A stretch of DNA of 64,000 bases from JAQAZP01 sp032127265 (GTDB lineage Bacteria; Acidobacteriota; JAQAZP01). Positions 34,130 to 41,363 of this stretch are shown here, one piece after another. The first letter of the stretch is position 1, and the number at the start of each line of letters is the position of its first letter. The stretch spans positions 1 to 64,000 of the forward strand of contig JAQAZP010000279.1 of assembly GCA_032127265.1 (NCBI GenBank), written 5' to 3'. The position numbers and the translations under genes were made by a program. Under the pieces are notes generated by a model that saw only the letters and a list, made by a program, of their open reading frames with translations, was not told the DNA's origin and searched no databases.

Positions 34130-37100
34130 ACCTCCCGACCCTCGCCATCAAGCGCCCGGTGACCACGGTGATGTTCTTCATCGCCCTGGGGGTGCTGGGC
34201 GTGATCAGCTACACCACCCTGCCGGTGCAACTGATGCCCAACTACATCTACCCCAAGATGTTCGTCTTCGCCGGCTACCCCGGCGCTTCGCCGGAGAAGG
34301 TCGAGGAGGACCTGATCGAACGGCTGGAGGCCGAGATCTCGACCCTCGAGGACATCGAGGAGATCGAGTCCCAGTCAAACCAGGACTACGGAGTGATCAC
34401 CGTCTCCTACAAGCTGGGCACCGACCTCAACTACGCCTACCTCAAACTGGAACAGAAGGCCAACGGCCTGATCGGCCTGTTGCCCGAAACGGCGACGCTG
34501 CGTGTCCAGCGCTTCGACACCTCGGCCTTCGCCAACTTCGTCATGCAGCTTGACGTGGCCGGGCCGGGGGGACTGTCCTACATTCGCCGGCTGGCCGAGG
34601 AGAAGATCCAGCCCAAACTGGAGTCGGTGAACGGCGTGGTCAGCGTTCAGGTCTTCGGCGGGCAACAGCAGGCGGTGCAGGTAACCCTGGACGAAGACCG
34701 CCTGCGCTCCTACGGCATCATGCCCACCCAGGTACTGGCGACACTCAACGGCTTTCACCAGCGGCGGGAGTTCGTCGGCGAGGTTATGGTTGCCGGCCGC
34801 CGCCAGTTCGCCATGGTTGAAGGCCGCTTCACCTCACTGCAGGAGATCCGCGACCTGCCGCTGAAGACGGGTGACGGCGTGATCTTCCTCCGCGACGTGG
34901 CCCGGGTGGAAGAGGCCCCGAACCGCCAGACCCAGGTCTCGCGGGTGGACGGACACCCCACGGTGAGCATCCAGATCCAGAAGGACGAGCAGTCGAACCT
35001 GATCAAGGTGGCCCAGAGGCTGCGTCGGGAGATCGCGGCGATCAACAAGGAGAATGCCGCCACCGGGGTCCGCATCACCACCGCTTTCGACAGCGCGGAG
35101 TATATCGAGGAGGACATCAACCGGGTAAAGATGCTGGCACTGAGCGGCGGCCTGCTGGCCCTCTTGGTACTGCTGATCTTCCTCAAGCGGCCCGGCCCGG
35201 TGGTCGTGGTTTCCCTGGCCATACCGGTGTCGTTGCTGCTGACCTTCAATCTGATGGCCGCCGCCGGCCTGGCCATCGACGTGCTGACCCTCATCGGGCT
35301 GACCCTCTCCATTGGCCTCCTGGTGGATAACGCCATCGTGGTGCTGGAGAGCATCACCCGGCAGCGCGAACGGGGGTTGCCGCGGATGGAGGCGGCGGTC
35401 ACCGGCAGCTCCGAGGTGTTCAAGGCGATCCTCGTCGGCACGGCCACCACGGTGGTGGTATTCGCTCCGCTGATCTGGGTCAAAACCGAGTTCACCGAGC
35501 TGTACAACGATTTCGCCCTGGCGATCATCTTTCCCCTGCTCATCTCGCTGCTGGTGGCGGTGACCCTGATCCCCATGCTGGCCAGCCGGCTGGGACGGCG
35601 GAAGGACGATGACCCCGGGAAGAGGGGCTTCCGGCCCGCCGAGGACCGCAAGCGGCCTCAGCGCATCCTCCAGCTCTACACCCTGCTGCTCAAACAGTGC
35701 TCCAGACACCAGATCCTGACCACAGTTCTGTTCTTCGCCGTGCTGATGCTCACCGTGCTGATCACCACGCCACTCATCCTCAACCTCTTTGGTACCGGAC
35801 AGCCGCCGGACAGCCGGATCGAGATGAAGCTGGAAATGCCCGAGGGGGCCGACCTGGAGTCCACCGAAGCGGTCACCGCCCAGGTGGAGGCGATGACCCT
35901 CGACCTGCCCGACCGCAAGGTGACCCGTTCCACCATCCGCGAGGGTGAGGCCTTCATCACCGTGGAACTGCTGCCAAAAGACGAGCGGATGTCCGACGAC
36001 TCGCTCGGCGCGATCCGCAACAAGCTCAAGGACCGTACCGAGGAGATCAGCGGGGCAACAGTACTTTTCGACCGTTCGCAGTTCCAGAGCGCCCGCGGCA
36101 GCGACGACGAAGGGGGCGCGGCAGCGCTGGGCCTCGCCAGCGCCGTGGAGACGGTGGTGCTCACCGGCGAGGAGATGCCCCGGTTGGTGGACCTGGCCAA
36201 CGAAGTAAAATACCGGCTGGAGCAGATCGAAGGCGTGGATGACCGCACCATCCGCATGGACGTGGACGATGTCACCCCCGAGGTGCGGTTGGAGGCCCGC
36301 TACCAGGATCTGGCCAGTTGGGGTCTCTCGATGCAGCAGGTAATGGGCCTGCTCTGGATGGCCCGCCGGGAGGGGGACCAGCTGACCTACCCCTACCGCG
36401 ACAGGCAGGACAACGAAATGAAAATCCAGGTCCGCCTGGGCGAGGAAGGTGATTGGAGCTTCCGCGACCTGCGGGACCTCTCGATCCCCACGCCCAACGG
36501 CGAGTTCGTCCGGGTCACCGAGCTGATGGATTTCAAGCAGGAAGCCGGGCTGCCCAGCCTGTTGCGGCACCAGGGCACCCACCGCATCCGTGTCTACTAC
36601 GGCTACGAGCTCGCGGTGCTCACCACCCAGACACGACTGGACGAACTGCGGGAATCAGTGGACGAGCTGCTGCTCTCCATCCCCCTGCCCCGAGGCTACA
36701 CCCTCACCGCCGAACGGGAGGACGAGGAGCAGAACGTCTGGAAGTTCATGCTCTACGTGGCACTGATCCTGGTCTACATGATCCTCGCCGCCTCCTTCGA
36801 GTCGTTCACCCACCCGCTGCTGATCCTCTTCACCATCCCCATGGCGATGATCGGGGTGCTGATCCTGCTGGCACTCACCGGTGTTGGACTGCCCCCCTTG
36901 GTCTACCTCGCCATGCTGGTGCTGCTGGGTATCGTTGTAAACAACGGTATCCTGCTCATCGACTACGCCAGACACCTGGTGCGCAACCGGGGCTTCCGCC
37001 CCGAACGGGCGATCATCGCTTCGGGCCGGGCCCGCTTCCGCCCGGTGATCATGACCGCCGCCACCACCATCGCCGGCATGCTGCCGCTGGCCATGCGCAT

Positions 37101-38889
37101 GGGCGGCGAGAACGAGATCTGGCCTCCCTTCGCCATCGCGGTGATCGGCGGCATGGCCACCTCCACCGTCGGCACCCTGCTGCTCATCCCCATGGGCTTC
37201 CTCTCCTTCCGTTTCATCGGCCGCTGGATCCGCGAGACCCTGGGCCTGCCCTGGTCGCTGGCCGGCACGCTGCTCTCCGCCGTGGCGATCTGGGCGCTCT
37301 ACTTCGAACTGGGCTGGATAGACTCGGAGGTCTGGCGGATCATCTTCCTCCTGCCGATCTGGTTCGCCGGGCTGGGCCTGGTCCGTTTCGGTCTCTGGCT
37401 GGCCCGGGGAAAAGAGCGGCGGGAGATCTTCGGCGCCGACCAGCCGCTGGACATCGCGGTGCGGGAGCTGAAGAAGGTCTACGGCGAGGACGGGCCCTTC
37501 CTCCGCGGCTGGAAACAATACGGCCGCTGGCTGGAACATGCCCGGCGGCGCGGCATGCCAATGGAAACGAGGCGCCGGCTGGCTGTCGACCTGTTCTGGA
37601 AGGTCCCCTTGCTAGCCCTGATCTTTTACCTGCTGACCTACTTCGAAAACCGCTTCTGGCTCTTCGTCTTCATCGGCGTCACCTGGTATTTCGTCCGGAA
37701 CTTCCTTGTCACCATGACCGCGCTGTGGAGGCTGCGGCGGGGTGGGGAGCCGGCGCCCGGGGTACCGATTCCCTTCTCGGAAAGCCGCTGGCTGAACCTG
37801 GTCTTTGGCCTTTCCCTGGCCGTGCTGGCCCTGGTCCAGGCCCATTGGGCCTGCGAGCTGCACTACGGTTTCTCCCTCACTCTCACGGCCATCCTCGGCC
37901 TGGTGGCCATGGCCCTGCACAGCGGCCGCCGGCTGCGCAGCGGCGGGACGAGCACCGAGGGACGGGGCGGCAACATCTTCAAGCGGCTGGGGCGCACCTG
38001 GCGGCGGCTGGTGGCGACCATCCCGCGGGTGGGCCACGAAAAAGAGCGGGTGGCCGCGCTGCGCGGGCTGACCCTCGACATCGGCGCCGGGATGTTCGGG
38101 CTGCTGGGGCCCAATGGCGCGGGCAAGACCACCCTGATGCGGGTGATCTGCAACATCTACGAACAGAGCCGCGGCACCGTAGCGATCAACGGCCTCGACC
38201 CTCGCCAGCACCGGGACGCGGTGCAGAGCCTGGTGGGCTACCTGCCGCAGAACTTCGGGGTCTACGAAAACTTCACCGCCTGGGAGCTGCTGACCTACTA
38301 CGCGCTGCTCAACGAGATCTACGACCCCGCAGTGAGGGAGAAGCTGGTGACCGGCGTGCTGGAGCGGGTCCACCTGCTGGACCGCAAGGACGAAAAGCTG
38401 AAGGGCTACTCGGGCGGGATGAAGCAGCGGGTGGGCATCGCCACGGCGCTGCTGCACCTGCCGCGGATCATCGTGGTGGACGAACCCACCGCCGGCCTCG
38501 ACCCCAAGGAGCGGATCCGCTTCCGCAACCTGCTGGCCGAGCTGGCCAAAGACCGGATCGTCATCTTCTCCACCCACATCGTCGAGGACATCTCCGGCAC
38601 CTGCAACCGGGTGGCGGTGATCGACAAGGGCCGGGTGGTCTTCGACGGCACGGTGGAGGAGATGATCGACCGCACCCGGGGCAAGGTTTTCGAGGCAGTG
38701 ACCGAAGAGCTGCTGCTGCCCGAGCTGTCGAAGCGGCTGAAGGTGGTCAACCACATCGGCGAAGGATTCGACCGCATCCGACTGCGCTTCCTGGCCGACG
38801 GCCCCCCCGAAGGTCTGGAGGCCGAGGAGACAGAGCCCAACCTCGAGGACGCCTATCTCTACCTGCGCGGCGGGACCGCACCGGTGTAA
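34126..38889 (+). CDS. RND efflux permease fused to an ABC transporter ATPase domain
   Basis: 1587 residues in one open frame. Residues 1 to about 1035 are a complete RND permease: TM1 'PVTTVMFFIALGVLGVISYT', 'PGASPEKVEEDLIERLEAEI', TM4 'LTLSIGLLVDNAIVVLESIT', TM6, second porter half, and TM8-12 ending 'LLLIPMGFLSFRFIGRWI'. About 1040-1265 is an added hydrophobic region with four to six membrane helices (near 1042, 1069, 1156-1190, 1222, 1246). About 1290-1587 is an ABC ATPase with Walker A GPNGAGKT (1328-1335), signature SGGMKQ (1429-1434), Walker B Asp1452-Glu1453, an H-loop in 'IVIFSTHIVED', and a DUF4162-like tail ending 'NLEDAYLYLRGG'. All ATPase residues look intact. GTG start. I know of no characterised protein with this architecture. 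Confidence 0.9.
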   Translation: MNLPTLAIKRPVTTVMFFIALGVLGVISYTTLPVQLMPNYIYPKMFVFAGYPGASPEKVEEDLIERLEAEISTLEDIEEIESQSNQDYGVITVSYKLGTDLNYAYLKLEQKANGLIGLLPETATLRVQRFDTSAFANFVMQLDVAGPGGLSYIRRLAEEKIQPKLESVNGVVSVQVFGGQQQAVQVTLDEDRLRSYGIMPTQVLATLNGFHQRREFVGEVMVAGRRQFAMVEGRFTSLQEIRDLPLKTGDGVIFLRDVARVEEAPNRQTQVSRVDGHPTVSIQIQKDEQSNLIKVAQRLRREIAAINKENAATGVRITTAFDSAEYIEEDINRVKMLALSGGLLALLVLLIFLKRPGPVVVVSLAIPVSLLLTFNLMAAAGLAIDVLTLIGLTLSIGLLVDNAIVVLESITRQRERGLPRMEAAVTGSSEVFKAILVGTATTVVVFAPLIWVKTEFTELYNDFALAIIFPLLISLLVAVTLIPMLASRLGRRKDDDPGKRGFRPAEDRKRPQRILQLYTLLLKQCSRHQILTTVLFFAVLMLTVLITTPLILNLFGTGQPPDSRIEMKLEMPEGADLESTEAVTAQVEAMTLDLPDRKVTRSTIREGEAFITVELLPKDERMSDDSLGAIRNKLKDRTEEISGATVLFDRSQFQSARGSDDEGGAAALGLASAVETVVLTGEEMPRLVDLANEVKYRLEQIEGVDDRTIRMDVDDVTPEVRLEARYQDLASWGLSMQQVMGLLWMARREGDQLTYPYRDRQDNEMKIQVRLGEEGDWSFRDLRDLSIPTPNGEFVRVTELMDFKQEAGLPSLLRHQGTHRIRVYYGYELAVLTTQTRLDELRESVDELLLSIPLPRGYTLTAEREDEEQNVWKFMLYVALILVYMILAASFESFTHPLLILFTIPMAMIGVLILLALTGVGLPPLVYLAMLVLLGIVVNNGILLIDYARHLVRNRGFRPERAIIASGRARFRPVIMTAATTIAGMLPLAMRMGGENEIWPPFAIAVIGGMATSTVGTLLLIPMGFLSFRFIGRWIRETLGLPWSLAGTLLSAVAIWALYFELGWIDSEVWRIIFLLPIWFAGLGLVRFGLWLARGKERREIFGADQPLDIAVRELKKVYGEDGPFLRGWKQYGRWLEHARRRGMPMETRRRLAVDLFWKVPLLALIFYLLTYFENRFWLFVFIGVTWYFVRNFLVTMTALWRLRRGGEPAPGVPIPFSESRWLNLVFGLSLAVLALVQAHWACELHYGFSLTLTAILGLVAMALHSGRRLRSGGTSTEGRGGNIFKRLGRTWRRLVATIPRVGHEKERVAALRGLTLDIGAGMFGLLGPNGAGKTTLMRVICNIYEQSRGTVAINGLDPRQHRDAVQSLVGYLPQNFGVYENFTAWELLTYYALLNEIYDPAVREKLVTGVLERVHLLDRKDEKLKGYSGGMKQRVGIATALLHLPRIIVVDEPTAGLDPKERIRFRNLLAELAKDRIVIFSTHIVEDISGTCNRVAVIDKGRVVFDGTVEEMIDRTRGKVFEAVTEELLLPELSKRLKVVNHIGEGFDRIRLRFLADGPPEGLEAEETEPNLEDAYLYLRGGTAPV

Positions 38890-38902
38890 GAAGAGGAAAG
38901 TG

Positions 38903-39631
38903 ATGATGGGGACAGTAACACTGCGCGGAAGAATCGGTTCCTGGCTGCAGCTCTTCCGGCTCTGTCTCAAGGTGACTTTTTCCACCCGCTACTGGTTCCT
39001 GCTGGTGGGCGGGCTGGTCTATTTCGTCATCCTCTGGCTGATGAACGCCTTTGGCGACGGCGACCCCTACGGCCCGACGGATGTGCTGAACGGGATCCTG
39101 GCCGCCCCCGGGGTCTTCCTCGCCATCCTGCTGGGCATGCAGCTGGTGCTCCAGGAGCGGGAAACCGGGACCATCGAAGTGATGTTCGCCATCTCCCGCT
39201 CGCGCTACCGGGTCTGGCTGCTCAAGGCGCTGACCGTCTATATCGCCATCTTTGTGCTCCTGCTGATGCTGGCCGTGCTGACCTACATCACCATCACCGA
39301 CTTCCCCTTCCTGCCGGTGCTGCTCAACAGCATGGTCCCGGCACTGGTCTTCGGCAACATGACCGTCCTCTTCTCCATCCTCACCCGCTCCTCCAACGGC
39401 GGGGCGTTGCTGGCCATCATCGTTCTCTTCCTCGTCGTCGTCTTCTTCCCGGGGGGCGCGAGTGAATCGATCATCAACCCCTTCCTCAACTTCCAAAAGC
39501 TGGCCCGCGACCTGCCTTACGAAGAATACATCCGCATCGCGGTGCTCAACCGCCTGCTGGTGCTTGGCGCAGCCTTTAGCCTCCTCGGCCTGGCCCTCAG
39601 GCGCACCCACGCCCGCGAGCGCCTGCTGTAG
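38903..39631 (+). CDS. ABC-2 type permease
   Basis: 242 residues, six predicted membrane helices ('YWFLLVGGLVYFVILWLM', 'GILAAPGVFLAILLGMQLVL', 'ALTVYIAIFVLLLMLAVLTY', 'LNSMVPALVFGNMTVLFSIL', 'GALLAIIVLFLVVVFFPGG', 'LNRLLVLGAAFSLLGLAL'). The motif 'LQERETGTIEVMFAISRSRY' in the first cytoplasmic loop is the ABC-2 coupling-loop signature that contacts the ATPase. It starts 13 bases after the RND-ABC gene (AGAGGA 5 bases upstream of ATG 38903; a GTG one codon earlier is possible), so its natural partner is the ATPase domain fused to that pump. Eight bases after its stop lies a perfect 29-base inverted repeat that may end the transcript. Confidence 0.9.
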   Translation: MMGTVTLRGRIGSWLQLFRLCLKVTFSTRYWFLLVGGLVYFVILWLMNAFGDGDPYGPTDVLNGILAAPGVFLAILLGMQLVLQERETGTIEVMFAISRSRYRVWLLKALTVYIAIFVLLLMLAVLTYITITDFPFLPVLLNSMVPALVFGNMTVLFSILTRSSNGGALLAIIVLFLVVVFFPGGASESIINPFLNFQKLARDLPYEEYIRIAVLNRLLVLGAAFSLLGLALRRTHARERLL

Positions 39632-39638
39632 GAAAGTA

Positions 39639-39699
39639 GGGAAAGTAGGGACAGGTACTACTTTTTCTTTGAAAAAGTAGTACCTGTCCCTACTTTCCC
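39639..39699. repeat. Perfect 29-base inverted repeat with 3-base loop
   Basis: Bases 39639-39667 are the exact reverse complement of 39671-39699. The arms run GGGAAAGTAGGGAC... into ...ACTTTTTC, then GAAAAAGT... out to ...GTCCCTACTTTCCC. The outer AAAGTAGGG unit is also repeated in direct orientation on the left side (from 39632). The core (ACTTTTTC/GAAAAAGT) and outer GGGAC/GTCCC are shared with the element at 51958-52046. It resembles REP-type palindromes moved by Y1/RAYT transposases and could double as a terminator of the export operon. Confidence 0.85.
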
Positions 39700-39701
39700 T
39701 T

Positions 39702-39743
39702 GAGATCGCCACGTCGCGGGCTACACCCGCTCCTCGCGATGAC
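39702..39743 (-). repeat. Interspersed repeat of the 'GTCAT-GCGAGGAGCG...GACGTGGC-ATCTC' type
   Basis: On the minus strand this reads GTCATCGCGAGGAGCGGG, a short linker, then CCCGCGACGTGGCGATCTC. From memory this matches a short dispersed intergenic repeat seen in several bacterial phyla. It contains a CGCGGG/CCCGC dyad. It abuts the 29-base palindrome, so two unrelated repeats lie side by side between the export cluster and the next promoter. Confidence 0.55.
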
Positions 39744-39761
39744 AGGGGGAAATGCCGATAC

Positions 39762-39790
39762 TTTACAAAGAGGCCCACGGGGCCTATATT
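39762..39790 (+). promoter_or_regulatory. Sigma-70-type promoter
   Basis: -35 TTTACA (39762-39767), 17-base spacer, -10 TATATT (39785-39790). Predicted start near 39797, about 37 bases before ATG 39834. Confidence 0.75.
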
Positions 39791-39833
39791 GACAAGTGTG
39801 CTGACCATGCCCGCCGGGCCAGAGGAGAGAACG

Positions 39834-40364
39834 ATGAGAAAAACCAGCCTGACCGCCGCCGGAACCCTGTTTCTGCTCCTCCTTGCCCCCCTCACGCTGG
39901 GCACCATACCGGTGCTGGCCTCCATGGACCCGGATATCGACCTGGCCTGGATGACCGAAAAGTCCATCGACATCCTGGCCGGTGAAATCGTCGAGCAGCG
40001 CTGTGAGCTGCGGGATGACATCCCCGGGTTCAAGGAAGTGGTGATCACCGTTTTCACCGTGCGGGTCACCCACCGCTACAAGGGCGAGCTGGCGGCGAAC
40101 ACGCTCACCGAGTTCGCCATTCTCGGCGGTGAATTCGCCGGCCAGACCTTCCAGGCCAGCGACATGCCTGTTGGGCTGGGCGTGGGCGTCACCGGAATCT
40201 TCTTCCTTCGCGACTGGGAGGGCCTTCGAGTGCCCGCAGCCTGGGAGCTCGGCTGTGCCCTGCACAGCGACAGCGGCGGCACGAAAGTCCGGACCCTGGG
40301 CCGGGAAATCGATGTGGCGACCCTGGAAGGTGAGATCAACGCTCTTTTGGAGTCTCCGAAATAG
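39834..40364 (+). CDS. Small exported protein, paralogue of the product at 40773
   Basis: 176 residues. A signal peptide (hydrophobic core about 9-28, cut near VLAS) precedes one domain with 'EKSIDILAGEIVEQR', 'VITVFTVRVTHRYKGELA' and 'VGVTGIFFLRDWEGLRVP'. The next gene product shows the same order of motifs ('ADEIVTGEVVRTE', 'YTRATVAVTDNLKG', 'GESVILFLKNSGNRLAG'), so the two are probably diverged paralogues, each an immunoglobulin-like or barrel secreted domain. I do not recognise a named family. AGGAG lies 6 bases before the ATG. Its own promoter lies upstream. Confidence 0.65.
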   Translation: MRKTSLTAAGTLFLLLLAPLTLGTIPVLASMDPDIDLAWMTEKSIDILAGEIVEQRCELRDDIPGFKEVVITVFTVRVTHRYKGELAANTLTEFAILGGEFAGQTFQASDMPVGLGVGVTGIFFLRDWEGLRVPAAWELGCALHSDSGGTKVRTLGREIDVATLEGEINALLESPK

Positions 40365-40439
40365 CCACCATCCACTCCCGTCCGGCCAATTGAGACAATC
40401 ATTACTCAAAATAAATTCGGCTTAGCTTGTCATTAGCTC

Positions 40440-40468
40440 TTTACATAGTTGTCTAAAAACCCTATATT
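40440..40468 (+). promoter_or_regulatory. Sigma-70-type promoter with long leader
   Basis: -35 TTTACA (40440-40445), 17-base spacer, -10 TATATT (40463-40468); the same box pair as the promoter at 39762. Predicted start near 40475, about 300 bases before the start codon of the next gene. Confidence 0.75.
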
Positions 40469-40474
40469 TTTTTT

Positions 40475-40772
40475 GTTGAAGCTTGATTGTTGCCGGATAG
40501 TTCGGCTGCGGGGGCCCGCGTTTTTCCAACCACGGCCCACTCCTCCAGCGGCCGCACTTTCCTGAGTTGGCTGGTTGCAGCTTGACCGACGGCGTCCGGG
40601 TTGCGCCCGGCAGGGAAGTCCGCTGTTCATCGTCGCCGCAATGGTGACTTTGGGTTTCCTGTCAGCCGTTGCGGCACCCACTTTCCCGTAGTGCAGTATG
40701 TCCACCGGCTGCGAGGGCTGCGATCAATCAATTGATGGTTGTGGGATAATTTGTTTCCAAAAGGAGGTTGTT
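40475..40772 (+). ncRNA. Candidate structured 5' leader RNA, unknown class
   Basis: About 300 bases between a strong promoter and the GTG at 40773 without a credible reading frame of its own. It is much richer in potential stems than other gaps: CGGG/CCCG near 40506-40516, CCGGG/CCCGG with a 5-base loop near 40598-40612, and a 9-base stem CCGCAATGG (40636-40644)/CCGTTGCGG (40666-40674). CACTTTCC occurs twice (near 40546 and 40678). It matches none of the riboswitch classes I checked from memory (TPP, cobalamin, c-di-GMP, FMN, glycine, moco). It could be a cis-regulatory leader or an independent small RNA. Confidence 0.35.
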
Positions 40773-41288
40773 GTGACTGGCAAAAAACTCATTTATTCCG
40801 TGTTCCTTCTCGGGACCTTCGTCCTGCTGGCGCTTGTGTCCACGCACCAGGCGGCGGCACTGACCGAGAAAGCGGACCTCTCCACCCTCACCGCCCAGGC
40901 AGACGAGATCGTGACCGGCGAGGTGGTGCGGACCGAATCCTTCGCCGTCGAGGACGGCAGGATCTACACCCGGGCAACGGTGGCCGTCACCGATAACCTC
41001 AAGGGCGTAAAGAACGCCGAGGTGGAAGTGGTCCTTCCCGGCGGCACCGTGGGTGAAACCACAATGCGGATGTCCGAGGCGCCCAGTTTCACCGAAGGTG
41101 AATCTGTGATCCTCTTCCTCAAGAACAGCGGAAACCGGTTGGCCGGCTGGTTCCAGGGCAAGTATGTGGTGGTGGACGGTGTTGCCTACCAGTCCGCCCC
41201 CAGCTGCGGCACGCTGATCATGGAGGGCGGGATTCCCGCCGACGAGCTGCTCCAGACCATCAGGACCGAAATTCTGGCCCAGCAGTAA
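40773..41288 (+). CDS. Small exported protein upstream of a matrixin protease
   Basis: 171 residues. The GTG start is well supported: AAGGAGG (40761-40767) lies 5 bases upstream and the signal peptide (LIYSVFLLGTFVLLALVS, cut near AAA) begins immediately after. The mature domain has 'LTAQADEIVTGEVVRTESF', 'DGRIYTRATVAVTDNLKG', 'VEVVLPGGTVGETTMRMSEA' and 'GESVILFLKNS', a beta-rich pattern shared with the preceding gene product. The function is unknown. It lies 75 bases before the M10-like protease gene and probably shares its transcript; it could be a companion (inhibitor, chaperone or substrate-binding partner) of that protease, which is inference. Confidence 0.65.
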   Translation: MTGKKLIYSVFLLGTFVLLALVSTHQAAALTEKADLSTLTAQADEIVTGEVVRTESFAVEDGRIYTRATVAVTDNLKGVKNAEVEVVLPGGTVGETTMRMSEAPSFTEGESVILFLKNSGNRLAGWFQGKYVVVDGVAYQSAPSCGTLIMEGGIPADELLQTIRTEILAQQ

Positions 41289-41363
41289 ACGGATCAGCAC
41301 CAGATGACCATGCACGCACATACACCTATCCGCTCAGCGAAGGAGAGAAGGAGGATCAAGATA

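Noticed and set aside
36453..38903. An 816-codon plus-strand frame inside the RND-ABC gene
   Set aside because: Out-of-frame shadow with Arg/Ala/Gly/Pro/His-rich nonsense sequence; the RND-ABC frame carries all motifs.
40475..40772. Known riboswitch (cobalamin, c-di-GMP, TPP or RNase P)
   Set aside because: I looked for the conserved core strings of these classes and found none; only generic stems remain.
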